In this document: positions 15,318-22,710 of the stretch, in pieces | How positions within the stretch are numbered: position 1 is the stretch's first letter | How the letters are laid out: each line of letters starts with the position of its first letter | DNA from: Gemmatimonadota bacterium | Lineage (GTDB): Bacteria > Gemmatimonadota > Gemmatimonadetes > Gemmatimonadales > GWC2-71-9 | Length of the DNA stretch: 44,567 nt | Assembly (NCBI GenBank): GCA_003221035.1 | Contig: QHUB01000051.1 | Location: forward strand, 1 to 44,567 | Reading direction: 5' to 3' | The notes under the pieces: generated by a model | The model's input: only the letters and a program-made list of their open reading frames with translations | Databases searched by the model: none | What the model was told of the DNA's origin: nothing | Program-made: the position numbers and the translations under genes

Positions 15318-16555
15318 GTGACCTCGTGACGATTACTGGGATCGCGGTGGGCGGAGATGGCGTGGGACGACTCAGCGATGGTCGAGTGGTGTTCATCCCG
15401 AGGACGGTTCCCGGCGACCGCATTCGCCTGCGCGAAGGCTCGCTGCAGCGGCATCGCAACTTCGCCCGTGCCGACGTTGGGAGCGTCGTCGCAGCGGGCT
15501 CCGGACGCGTGGCGCCGCCGTGCCCCCATTATACGGCAGATCACTGTGGTGGTTGTCAGTTGCAGCACCTGGCCTACGACGAGCAGCTCACCGCGAAGCG
15601 CGCGATCGTCGGTGAGACACTGCGGCGCGTCGGCAAGCTGGATCTGCCCGATCCCGAAATCGTGGAAGCGCTGGACGAGTGGCGCTACCGCTCCAAGATC
15701 TCCATGGCGGCGAAGGGCGGCGACGGGGCGGTAACGGCAATTGGGTTGCATCCCTACGACCGGCCCAATTTTGTTTTCCCGCTCGCCGATTGTCACATCA
15801 CAGACTTCCGGCTCATGGCGCTGTGGCGGGAACTGCGCGGGCGACTCCCCATGCTTCCGCATCCATTGACGCGGCTGACGCTCCGGCTCGATCGCGAGGA
15901 GCGCCGCCATATCATCGCGGAGTCGGCGGGCGAGCCGTGGCTCAACGCCGACGAGCTGCGCGGGGCGTTGCGAGGCTCGATCGAAGGCGCCGTCGTCTGC
16001 TGGTGGCAGCCGGTCGACGGAGCCGCGCGTGTCGTGGCAGGTCCGGCAACTGGTTTTCCCGCGACGGCATTCGAGCAGGTGAATCCGGAAATGGGCGCCG
16101 TGGCGCGGCGGTGGGCGGTCGAGCGGCTGGGAGACGTGAAGGGCCAGACGATCTGGGACCTCTACGGCGGCATCGGCGATACGGCGGCGCTGCTGGTCGA
16201 GCGCGGCGCGAATGTGGTGAGCGTGGACGTCGATGAGAAAGCGGTGAGTTGGGGTCGCGCGCGCCTCCCCGCGGCGCGCTTCATCGCTGCGCGCGCAGAG
16301 GACATCCTGCCCAGTTTGCCGCCGCCGCACGCGGTGGTGGTGAATCCTCCGCGGGGCGGATTGCACTGGGATGTGTCACTGAGACTGACATCGCAGCCGG
16401 TGGCGAAGCTCGCGTACATCTCGTGCGATCCGGCGACGCTGGCGCGGGACCTCGGGCGGCTGAATGTGAACTACACCGTGACCGCGGTGCAGGCGTTTGA
16501 TCTGTTTCCGCAAACCGCACACGTAGAAACAGTTGCTGTCTTGGAAGCCGCATGA
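15314..16555 (+). CDS. TrmA/RlmC/RlmD-family RNA uracil-5 methyltransferase
   Basis: 413 residues from GTG 15314, with a 4-base GTGA overlap on accC; an upstream in-frame ATG at 15272 would cut deep into accC. The N-terminus is a TRAM domain (ITGIAVGGDGVGRLSDGRVVF). The Fe-S ligands are CPHYTADHCGGCQ plus the later Cys in LADCHITD. The SAM-binding site is DLYGGIGDTAALL, then VVVNPPRGGL, and the catalytic Cys is in YISCDPATLARDL. The fold and Cys set match 23S rRNA m5U methyltransferases of the RlmD type or a relative; which uridine it modifies cannot be decided. Its position between accC and the biotin carrier gene is odd and may only be read-through. Confidence 0.88.
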   Translation: MSDLVTITGIAVGGDGVGRLSDGRVVFIPRTVPGDRIRLREGSLQRHRNFARADVGSVVAAGSGRVAPPCPHYTADHCGGCQLQHLAYDEQLTAKRAIVGETLRRVGKLDLPDPEIVEALDEWRYRSKISMAAKGGDGAVTAIGLHPYDRPNFVFPLADCHITDFRLMALWRELRGRLPMLPHPLTRLTLRLDREERRHIIAESAGEPWLNADELRGALRGSIEGAVVCWWQPVDGAARVVAGPATGFPATAFEQVNPEMGAVARRWAVERLGDVKGQTIWDLYGGIGDTAALLVERGANVVSVDVDEKAVSWGRARLPAARFIAARAEDILPSLPPPHAVVVNPPRGGLHWDVSLRLTSQPVAKLAYISCDPATLARDLGRLNVNYTVTAVQAFDLFPQTAHVETVAVLEAA

Positions 16556-16562
16556 ACCGTGC

Positions 16563-16633
16563 GCTGAAGCGCCGGCTCGGCCACGACACTGCGTCCTTAA
16601 GGACGCGCGATTTCGCCGAGCCGCGGCTTCAGC
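16563..16633. repeat. Compound palindromic repeat element upstream of the biotin carrier gene
   Basis: GCTGAAGC (16563-16570) pairs with GCTTCAGC (16626-16633), then CGGCTCGG (16573-16580) with CCGAGCCG (16616-16623), enclosing the hairpin GCGTCC/GGACGC with loop TTAA (16591-16606). It shares with the rpsA-upstream element a GGCTCGG edge, CACTG, the GTCCTTA-GGAC hairpin and GCGATT before CGAG. It ends 13 bases before the next start. Confidence 0.75.
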
Positions 16634-16646
16634 CGACGGGGGAATG

Positions 16647-17156
16647 ATGAGGTATCACGTCACTATTCGATCTCGAGTTTACGTCGTAGACGTCGACGGC
16701 GGCGCCGTCACGGTCGACGGTGAGAAGTTCGAAGCGCATGCGGCCGCGATCCCCGGCACACCTCTGATGCACTTGCTCCTCGGCAGGGACTCATGGACCG
16801 TCGCCTACCAGCAGCTCGGCGGCGGCCGTTGGGTCATGGGCGCCGCGGGCGAGCGCCTCGAGGTGGGAGTCCAGGATGACCGGTCCAAGCAGATCGAGGC
16901 ACTGACCGGACAGGGAAAAAAGCCGGCCGCCGGCGGGGGAGTGAAAGCGCCGATGCCGGGTCTGGTGGTGCGAGTTGAGGTGAGCGAAGGGCAGGTCGTC
17001 GAGGTTGGCGAGGCGCTCGTGGTTGTCGAGGCAATGAAGATGGAGAATGAGCTTCGGGCCACGATCAGCGGCGTCGTGGAGCGGGTTCATGTAAAGGCCG
17101 GGGATCGGGTCGAGAAGGGCACGGAGTTAGTCAGCATAAAATCGGCAAACTCATAG
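16647..17156 (+). CDS. Biotin carboxyl carrier protein of acyl-CoA carboxylase
   Basis: 169 residues from ATG 16647, chosen because GGGGG at 16638-16642 gives normal spacing; ATG 16644 is adjacent. The C-terminal 75 residues are a biotinyl/lipoyl domain with MPGLVVRVEV and the biotinylated lysine in VVEAMKMENEL, then GVVERVHVKAGDRVEKGTEL. The N-terminal 90 residues are a beta-rich part with no clear family, as in the carrier half of PccA-type proteins. Together with pccB and accC this completes a three-polypeptide biotin-dependent carboxylase. The long N-terminal segment favours an acyl-CoA (propionyl) enzyme rather than the classical AccB. Confidence 0.9.
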   Translation: MRYHVTIRSRVYVVDVDGGAVTVDGEKFEAHAAAIPGTPLMHLLLGRDSWTVAYQQLGGGRWVMGAAGERLEVGVQDDRSKQIEALTGQGKKPAAGGGVKAPMPGLVVRVEVSEGQVVEVGEALVVVEAMKMENELRATISGVVERVHVKAGDRVEKGTELVSIKSANS

Positions 17157-17185
17157 TTGACACGTCGTTACGGCCCGGTTAGAGT
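17157..17185 (+). promoter_or_regulatory. Sigma-70-like promoter for rplM-rpsI
   Basis: A perfect -35 TTGACA (17157-17162) begins the base after the preceding stop codon. After a 17-base spacer comes TAGAGT (17180-17185), 4 of 6 to TATAAT. Transcription would start near 17192, so the 63-base repeat at 17203-17265 would lie in the 5' leader. Confidence 0.6.
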
Positions 17186-17202
17186 TCGCGTCTGCTAAAA
17201 TC

Positions 17203-17265
17203 AGGTGCCTGGTGTCAGGTGTCAGGCACGTGATTCGAGTCGTAGACACCTGGCGCCTGACACCA
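17203..17265. repeat. 63-base heptamer-built palindromic element in the rplM leader
   Basis: The element divides into nine 7-base units. Units 2-3 (TGGTGTC, AGGTGTC) pair with units 9-8 (GACACCA, GGCGCCT) to give a 17-bp stem at 17210-17226 with 17249-17265, including two G-U pairs. The centre contains GCACG-N6-GAGTC (17226-17241). It ends 10 bases before the rplM ATG and abuts the GAGAG ribosome site. Same length and design as 18123-18185. Confidence 0.8.
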
Positions 17266-17275
17266 ATTGAGAGCA

Positions 17276-17713
17276 ATGAAAACGTTTTCGCTTCGTAAAG
17301 AGGACGTCGCGCGTCGCTGGTGGCTGGTGGACGCGGCTGACAAGCCGCTCGGCCGCCTGGCGAGCCGCATCGCGCAGATTCTGCGCGGAAAGCACAAGCC
17401 GACCTTCACGCCGCACGTGAACGGCGGGGACTTTGTTATCGTCATCAACGCCGAGAAGGTGCAGCTGACGGGCCGGAAGCTCGAGCAGAAGCGCTACTTC
17501 CGGCACACGGGGTACATGGGCCACGAACGGTTTACGCCAGTGTCGAAAGTGATCAGCAAGCATCCCGAGCGCGTGATCGAGAAGGCGGTCTGGGGCATGC
17601 TGCCCAAGACCACGCTCTCGCGCCAGCACGTGAAGCAGATGCTCAAGGTGTACGCAGGCGCCGATCATCCGCACGCGGCGCAGCAGCCGACGCCGCTCGC
17701 GGAGGTCAAATGA
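17276..17713 (+). CDS. rplM: 50S ribosomal protein L13
   Basis: 145 residues from ATG 17276 (MKTFSLRKEDVARRWWLVDA), the normal L13 start; the in-frame TTG at 17267 adds only three residues. Conserved blocks are present: LGRLASRIAQILRGKHKP, TPHVNGGDFVIVINAEKV, KRYFRHTGYMG, PERVIEKAVWGMLPK and LKVYAGADHPHAAQQP. L13 is an early-assembly large-subunit protein. It overlaps rpsI by ATGA. The upstream heptamer hairpin lies against its ribosome binding site and could influence translation. Confidence 0.98.
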   Translation: MKTFSLRKEDVARRWWLVDAADKPLGRLASRIAQILRGKHKPTFTPHVNGGDFVIVINAEKVQLTGRKLEQKRYFRHTGYMGHERFTPVSKVISKHPERVIEKAVWGMLPKTTLSRQHVKQMLKVYAGADHPHAAQQPTPLAEVK

Positions 17714-18117
17714 GCACAGGCATCACGCCGGAGCTGCGATGGCATGCGATCGGCCGCCGCAAGCTGGGCATTGCGCGCGTGTATCTGACGCCGGGCTCAG
17801 GCAAATGGACGGTCAACGGGCGCACGCTGGGGGATTATTTCCCGCGGCCCTCGCTCGTGTCGCACATTCAGCAGCCATTCACTGCGACCGACACGCTCGG
17901 CGCCTTCGACGTGAAAGCACGCGTCAACGGCGGCGGGATGACCGGTCAGGCTGGTGCGCTGCGTCTCGGGATCGCGCGGGCGCTCGTGATGGCGGACGAT
18001 CGGCACCGGAAGAAGCTGCGCGAGCAGGGACTGCTCACGCGCGATCCGCGTGCGGTCGAACGGAAGAAGCCGGGCCGTGCCGGTGCCCGGAAGCGGTTCC
18101 AGTTCTCGAAGCGGTAA
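17710..18117 (+). CDS. rpsI: 30S ribosomal protein S9
   Basis: 135 residues. The S9 signatures are WHAIGRRKLGIARVYLTPG, NGRTLGDYF, NGGGMTGQAGALRLGIARAL and the C-terminal RDPRAVERKKPGRAGARK followed by RFQFSKR, whose terminal Lys-Arg reaches the P-site tRNA. Genes rplM and rpsI are co-transcribed in nearly all bacteria. A run of A residues overlapping the stop codon leads into the heptamer palindrome. Confidence 0.98.
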   Translation: MSTGITPELRWHAIGRRKLGIARVYLTPGSGKWTVNGRTLGDYFPRPSLVSHIQQPFTATDTLGAFDVKARVNGGGMTGQAGALRLGIARALVMADDRHRKKLREQGLLTRDPRAVERKKPGRAGARKRFQFSKR

Positions 18118-18122
18118 AAAAA

Positions 18123-18185
18123 CGTGCGTCGTACGTCGTGCGTAACTGCACGACTAATGACTCACGCACGACGAACGACGCACGA
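18123..18185. repeat. 63-base heptamer-built palindromic element between rpsI and rpsB
   Basis: Nine 7-base units: three of the CGTGCGT type (18123-18143), a 21-base centre, and three of the CGCACGA type (18165-18185). The arms 18123-18143 and 18164-18184 are complementary at 20 of 21 positions. The centre carries GCACG-N6-GACTC (18148-18163). The same heptamer is tandemly repeated at 8666-8693. Length and layout match 17203-17265. Confidence 0.9.
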
Positions 18186-18210
18186 AAACTCACACGCTGC
18201 CTGATTCGTT

Positions 18211-18236
18211 GCCGGGTCCCCGATATCCGGGGTGGC
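18211..18236 (+). promoter_or_regulatory. Possible rpsB leader hairpin
   Basis: CCCCG (18218-18222) pairs with CGGGG (18228-18232) around ATATC, with an outer GCC/GGC pair (18211-18213, 18234-18236). It lies about 50 bases before the chosen rpsB start. In other phyla S2 binds an rpsB leader; this hairpin is a candidate here, but homology is not shown. Confidence 0.3.
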
Positions 18237-18285
18237 ACCGAAGATGAGGGTAGCGGCGGACAAACCCAAAGAAAGGGATAAGGAA

Positions 18286-19170
18286 GTGCCTCAGCCTCAG
18301 TTGCAGGAATTGTTGGAAGCAGGCGTTCATTTCGGCCATCAGACGCGCCGCTGGAATCCCAAGATGCGGCGGTTCATCTTCGCCGAACGCTCCGGCATCT
18401 ACATCATCGATCTGCAGAAGACGATGCGGCAGCTCGAGTCGGCTCAGGAGCTGCTGCGCAACGTCGTGCTCAAGGGCGACGGCATCCTCTTCGTCTGCAC
18501 CAAGAAACAGCTGAAGGGGATTCTGGAAGCGGAAGCCAAGCGCTGCAGCGCGTTCTACGTCACGGAGCGCTGGCTCGGCGGCACGCTGACGAACTTCCAG
18601 ACGATCAAGAAACAGATCAAGCGCCTGAAAGACCTCGAGCAGGGTGCGGCGGAAGGCGACTTCACGAATTACACCAAGAAAGAGCAGCTGCTGTTCGACC
18701 GCGAGCGCTCGAAGCTCGACAAGAACCTCGCGGGTATCAAGAACCTCGGCCGTCTGCCGGGCGCGCTGTTCATCGTGGACGCGAAGAAGGAGCGCATCGC
18801 GGTCGCGGAGGCGAACAAGCTGGGGATTCCGGTCGTGGCGATCGTGGATACGAATGCCGATCCCGATCTGATCACGGTGCCGATCCCGGGGAACGACGAC
18901 GCGATTCGCGCGGTCTCATTGATCACGAATGCGATTTCGGACGTGATCGCCGAGGCGCGGCGCCAGATGCCGCTGCGCGAGTCGGCCGCGCCTGAAGAAG
19001 GCGAGGGCACCACGTACTCGACGGAGACGGGCGAAGCCGAAGGCGAGGGTGATCGCAAGAAGCGGCCCGCGCGGCGCAAGCGCCGGCCCAAGCCCGAGGC
19101 GATCGCCGCCCGGCTGAAGACCGAAGAAGCGCCCGCCCCGGCGGAGCCCGTGACCGGGGGCGAGTCCTAA
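18286..19170 (+). CDS. rpsB: 30S ribosomal protein S2
   Basis: 294 residues from GTG 18286, preceded by AAAGGG at about 7 bases, which gives the canonical N-terminus (PQLQELLEAGVHFGHQTRRW). An in-frame GTG at 18232 would add 18 charged residues and sit inside a hairpin, so it is less likely. Other S2 blocks are FAERSGIYIIDLQKT, ERWLGGTLTNFQTI, LGRLPGALFIVDAKKE and VDTNADPDLITVPIPGNDDA. The last 65 residues are an acidic then Lys/Arg-rich extension beyond the usual ~235-250 residues. It precedes tsf, as in most bacteria. Confidence 0.97.
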   Translation: MPQPQLQELLEAGVHFGHQTRRWNPKMRRFIFAERSGIYIIDLQKTMRQLESAQELLRNVVLKGDGILFVCTKKQLKGILEAEAKRCSAFYVTERWLGGTLTNFQTIKKQIKRLKDLEQGAAEGDFTNYTKKEQLLFDRERSKLDKNLAGIKNLGRLPGALFIVDAKKERIAVAEANKLGIPVVAIVDTNADPDLITVPIPGNDDAIRAVSLITNAISDVIAEARRQMPLRESAAPEEGEGTTYSTETGEAEGEGDRKKRPARRKRRPKPEAIAARLKTEEAPAPAEPVTGGES

Positions 19171-19196
19171 CAACGCAGGCAGCATGAACAACCCAC

Positions 19197-19234
19197 CGCC
19201 GCCCCCGGCTGTACGGCGCGAGGGCGGCGTTTTT
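19197..19234 (+). terminator. Intrinsic terminator or attenuator between rpsB and tsf
   Basis: CGCCGCCC (19197-19204) pairs with GGGCGGCG (19222-19229), followed by TTTTT (19230-19234). The 17-base loop can form an inner CCG/CGG pair. It ends 20 bases before the tsf ATG, so it probably tunes the S2 to EF-Ts ratio. Confidence 0.75.
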
Positions 19235-19254
19235 ATGAGGAAGTGAAAGGACCA

Positions 19255-19863
19255 ATGACGACAGTGAAAGAGATTCCCGCAAAGCAAGTCGCCGAGCTGC
19301 GTGCCAAGACGGGGGCGGGCATGATGGATTGCAAGAAGGCGCTCGAGGAGGCGGGCGGCGACATGGCGAAGGCCGTCGACATCCTGCGCGCCAAAGGCGC
19401 CGCCAAGGCCGAAAAGCGCGCGGGCCGCGAGGCGTCGGAAGGCTGGATCGGGGCGTACGTGCATCATGACGGCTCCGTCGCCGTCCTCGTCGAGCTGAAC
19501 AGCGAGACCGATTTCGTGGCGCGCACCGACGACTTCAAGGTACTGGCGAAAGAGATCGCGGTGCACATCGCCGCGACCAAGCCGCTCACCGTGCGGGTCG
19601 AGGACCTGCCAGCCGAGGTGGTACAGCGCGAGCGCCAGGTCTACGAGGCGCAGGTGGCGGAGCAGAAGAAGCCGGAGGCCATCCGCGGCAAGATCGTGGA
19701 CGGGATGATGAAGAAGTTCTACGAGGACAACGTCCTGCTCGAGCAGAAATTCGTGAAGGACGACAAGCGGACCGTCGGCGAGATGGTGCAGGAATTGTCC
19801 GGCAAGACGGGCGAGAAGATCCAGGTCCGGCGCTTCATGCGCTTCGAGCTCGGAGGCAACTGA
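19255..19863 (+). CDS. tsf: Elongation factor Ts
   Basis: 202 residues from ATG 19255 with AAAGGA at 19246-19251; a GTG at 19243 lies in that ribosome site. EF-Ts reloads EF-Tu with GTP. The N-terminal UBA-like domain with [18 protein letters not shown] is followed by the core ([33 protein letters not shown]) and a C-terminal helical module. It is the short form common outside gammaproteobacteria. A terminator-like hairpin precedes it; pyrH begins at the next base after its stop. Confidence 0.97.
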   Translation: MTTVKEIPAKQVAELRAKTGAGMMDCKKALEEAGGDMAKAVDILRAKGAAKAEKRAGREASEGWIGAYVHHDGSVAVLVELNSETDFVARTDDFKVLAKEIAVHIAATKPLTVRVEDLPAEVVQRERQVYEAQVAEQKKPEAIRGKIVDGMMKKFYEDNVLLEQKFVKDDKRTVGEMVQELSGKTGEKIQVRRFMRFELGGN

Positions 19864-20580
19864 GTGGCTGCGAAGCTCGCCTACAAGCGCGCGCTCCTGA
19901 AGCTCTCGGGAGAGGCGTTCGCGGGTGGGCGAGTTTCCGGTATTGATTTCGGCGTCATCGAACGATTGTCGGACGAGTTGAAATCCGTCGCCGCCACCGG
20001 CGTGCAGCTCGGCCTCGTGATCGGCGGCGGCAACATCCTGCGCGGCACAGCGGCGAGCGAGCAGGGGATGGATCGCGTCTCGGCCGATTATATGGGGATG
20101 CTGGCGACGATCATCAACGCGCTCGCGCTGCAGGACATCCTGGAGAAGAAGGGCGTGGACACGCGGGTGATGACCGCGATCCGCATGGAGGAGCTGGCCG
20201 AGCCGTACATTCGGCGCCGTGCGGTGCGGCACCTCGACAAGGGCCGCGTGGTCATTTTCGCGGGCGGCACCGGCAATCCCTACTTCTCCACCGATACCGC
20301 CGCCGTGCTGCGCGCGCTCGAGATCGAAGCGCAGGTGATTCTCAAGGCCACCAACGTGGACGGGATCTATACGGCGGATCCCAAGAAAGACCGGTCCGCG
20401 ACGTTTCTGCCGACGCTGACGTTTCAGGAAGCACTCGTGAAAGGCTACGCCGTGATGGATGCGAACGCCTTCGGGTTGTGCAAAGAGAACAAGCTTCCCA
20501 TCGTAGTGTTCAACATCAACCAGTCCGGCGCGACGGCCAGAGTGCTGGCCGGTGAGCGCGTCGGCACCATCGTCCAATGA
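19864..20580 (+). CDS. pyrH: UMP kinase
   Basis: 238 residues from GTG 19864. It is an amino-acid-kinase-fold enzyme making UDP. Motifs: [65 protein letters not shown] and [16 protein letters not shown]. The length is typical. Its stop overlaps the frr start by 4 bases. The tsf-pyrH-frr order is conserved in bacteria. Confidence 0.97.
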   Translation: MAAKLAYKRALLKLSGEAFAGGRVSGIDFGVIERLSDELKSVAATGVQLGLVIGGGNILRGTAASEQGMDRVSADYMGMLATIINALALQDILEKKGVDTRVMTAIRMEELAEPYIRRRAVRHLDKGRVVIFAGGTGNPYFSTDTAAVLRALEIEAQVILKATNVDGIYTADPKKDRSATFLPTLTFQEALVKGYAVMDANAFGLCKENKLPIVVFNINQSGATARVLAGERVGTIVQ

Positions 20581-21146
20581 CTCCTGCGCCCGCCGGTGGG
20601 TTAGCCGATCACCTCAAGCACGCCAAGCAGCTCATGGACAAAGCGGTCGAAGCGGTGAAGCGCGAATTCGGGACCGTGCGCACCGGCAAGGCGACCACAT
20701 CGCTGCTCGATCTCGTGCGCGTCGAAGCGTACGGGAACGAGATGCCGCTGACACAGGTCGCGAGCGTGGCGGCGCCCGAGCCGAAGCTCCTGACCGTACA
20801 GCCCTGGGATAAGAGCCTGCTCAAAGCGGTGGAGAAGGGCATTCTCGCCTCGGACCTCGGGCTCACCCCCTCGAACGACGGCAACATCATTCGCATTCCG
20901 GTGCCGCCGCTCACCGAAGAGCGCCGCAAGGAGCTCGTCAAAGTCGTGCACAAGTTCGCCGAAGAGGGCCGGGTGGCGATTCGGCACGCGCGGACCGAGA
21001 CGATGACCAGGATCAAGAAGACCGAGCACGTCTCCTCCGATGATCAGAAGCATGCCGAGAAAGACGCCCAGAAGGCGCACGACGATCATCTGAAGGCGAT
21101 CGACGCCGCGGTGAAAGCCAAAGAAGCGGAGATCATGGAAGTGTGA
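20577..21146 (+). CDS. frr: Ribosome recycling factor
   Basis: 189 residues. It splits post-termination ribosomes with EF-G. Recognisable parts: the first helix ([25 protein letters not shown]), [45 protein letters not shown] and the C-terminal helix with [17 protein letters not shown]. The N-terminal MTPAPAGGL is a short extra segment. It overlaps pyrH and uppS by 4 bases each, indicating tight translational coupling. Confidence 0.97.
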   Translation: MTPAPAGGLADHLKHAKQLMDKAVEAVKREFGTVRTGKATTSLLDLVRVEAYGNEMPLTQVASVAAPEPKLLTVQPWDKSLLKAVEKGILASDLGLTPSNDGNIIRIPVPPLTEERRKELVKVVHKFAEEGRVAIRHARTETMTRIKKTEHVSSDDQKHAEKDAQKAHDDHLKAIDAAVKAKEAEIMEV

Positions 21147-21847
21147 TTCCGCGTCACGTTGCGATCATCATGGACGGGAACGGACGGTGGGCGGCCGAGC
21201 GCCACCTGCCGCGGCCGTTCGGCCACCGGGCCGGTATGAAGGCGGTGCGCGAGGCGGTCTCAGGCGCGCTCGACGCCGGCGTCGAGGTGCTCACGCTGTT
21301 CGCGTTTTCCGAAGAGAACTGGAACCGCCCGGCGCCCGAGATCTCGGCGCTGATGGAGCTGCTCGAGGAGTACATCGCCCAGGAGGTCGCCGAGTTGAAG
21401 GGCGAGGGCGTGCAGGTCCACGTGCTCGGCGATCGCGGCCGGCTGACGCCCGGGGGGCGTGCCGCGGTCGAGCGCGTGGAGCGCGAAACGGCGAGCGGCC
21501 AGAAGCTGCATCTCAATCTCTGCATCTCGTACTCGTCGCGCGGCGAGATCGCGCATGCGGCGCGGCTGTTGGCGGAAGAAGTCCTCAAGGGTACGAAGCG
21601 GCTCGAGGACATCGACGAAGAGGCGATTTGCGCGAAGCTGTACACGGCGCGCTGGGGCGATCCGGATCTCCTGATTCGCACATCCGGCGAACAGCGCCTC
21701 TCGAATTTTCTGCTGTGGCAGCTCGCCTACACCGAGCTGTACATCACGCCGGTGCTGTGGCCGGACTTCAACCGGCGCACGCTGCTCGACGCCATCCTGG
21801 ACTATCAGCGCCGCGATCGGCGGTTCGGCAAAGTCACTGCCTCCTGA
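21143..21847 (+). CDS. uppS: Undecaprenyl diphosphate synthase (cis-prenyltransferase)
   Basis: 234 residues from GTG 21143. It makes the C55 carrier lipid for peptidoglycan from FPP and IPP. The catalytic Asp11 is in IIMDGNGRWA; other signatures are GHRAGMKAVRE, LTLFAFSEENWNRP, ISYSSRGEI, DPDLLIRTSGEQRLSNFLLWQ and YTELYITPVLWPDF. All conserved positions seem present. It overlaps frr by 4 bases and cdsA by one base (TGATG). Confidence 0.97.
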   Translation: MIPRHVAIIMDGNGRWAAERHLPRPFGHRAGMKAVREAVSGALDAGVEVLTLFAFSEENWNRPAPEISALMELLEEYIAQEVAELKGEGVQVHVLGDRGRLTPGGRAAVERVERETASGQKLHLNLCISYSSRGEIAHAARLLAEEVLKGTKRLEDIDEEAICAKLYTARWGDPDLLIRTSGEQRLSNFLLWQLAYTELYITPVLWPDFNRRTLLDAILDYQRRDRRFGKVTAS

Positions 21848-22710
21848 TGCCATCCAAAAATCTGATGCAGCGCATTGCCGTGGCGGTGATCGCCATACCG
21901 CTGGTCATCGCCATCATCTGGCTCGGCGGCTGGGTGCTCGCGGCGATCCTCGCAGCGCTGGGCATCCTGGGCGCGCACGAGATCTACGATCTGGGACGGC
22001 GCCAGGGCTTCGAGCCGCTCGAGCGCACGGGGTTTCTCGCCGCCGCGGCAATTCCGCTGCTCGCCTACTGGGCGAAAGGCTCGGAGACGCGTTGGGCCGA
22101 GCCCGCTATTTATCTGGGCGCCGTCTGGCTCATGATCGCACTGGCGATCGCGATGTGGCGGCGCGGGCCGACGGGGCGGCCGCTCACCAGTCTCTCCGTC
22201 ACGATGTTCGGCTGCCTGTATGCGTCAGCCATGCTCGCGTTCCTGATCGGGATCCGGCACGCCACTGGAGCGGCGACGCGACCGGCGCCGTACGTGCTGC
22301 TGACCCTGTTTCCGCTCGCGATCACGTGGATCTGCGACACCGCGGCGATGGCGGCGGGATCAGCGATCGGTGGACCCAGGCTCGCGCCCGTGCTCTCGCC
22401 CAAGAAGACGCACGCCGGCGCGATCGGCGGGACGTTCGGCGGCGTGATCGCGGCGCTCGCGCTCGGCAAATTCGTGCTCAACCGCCACGGCTGGAGCTTC
22501 AGCGACGGTCAACTGTTGCTGTTTGGCCTCGCGGTCTCCATTGTCGGGCAGGTCGGCGATATCGCCGAATCGCTGCTGAAACGGGAAGCGGGACTCAAGG
22601 ACTCGTCGAATCTCATCCCGGGACACGGCGGCATTCTCGACCGGCTCGATTCGCTGTACTTCGTGATTCCCACGGCGGCGGGATTGTATCGCATGTTCGG
22701 AGTGATATGA
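21847..22710 (+). CDS. cdsA: Phosphatidate cytidylyltransferase (CDP-diglyceride synthase)
   Basis: 287 residues from ATG 21847; longer open frames upstream are shadows of uppS. It is a polytopic membrane enzyme making CDP-diacylglycerol from phosphatidate and CTP. About seven helices are visible, and the family signature spans the C-terminal half: SPKKTHAGAIGGTFGGV, VGQVGDIAESLLKREAGLKD and LIPGHGGILDRLDSL with the metal-binding Asp residues. The gene sits in uppS-cdsA-dxr-rseP order, classical for envelope and isoprenoid genes. Confidence 0.96.
   Translation: MPSKNLMQRIAVAVIAIPLVIAIIWLGGWVLAAILAALGILGAHEIYDLGRRQGFEPLERTGFLAAAAIPLLAYWAKGSETRWAEPAIYLGAVWLMIALAIAMWRRGPTGRPLTSLSVTMFGCLYASAMLAFLIGIRHATGAATRPAPYVLLTLFPLAITWICDTAAMAAGSAIGGPRLAPVLSPKKTHAGAIGGTFGGVIAALALGKFVLNRHGWSFSDGQLLLFGLAVSIVGQVGDIAESLLKREAGLKDSSNLIPGHGGILDRLDSLYFVIPTAAGLYRMFGVI

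Noticed and set aside
17203-18185. CRISPR array
   Set aside because: Repeat units are 7 bases without unique spacers of constant length, and there are no cas genes.
18117-18190. rpsI-rpsB palindrome as a plus-strand terminator
   Set aside because: The A7 tract is upstream of the hairpin and no T tract follows, so it would only resemble an intrinsic terminator for minus-strand transcription, where no gene lies.
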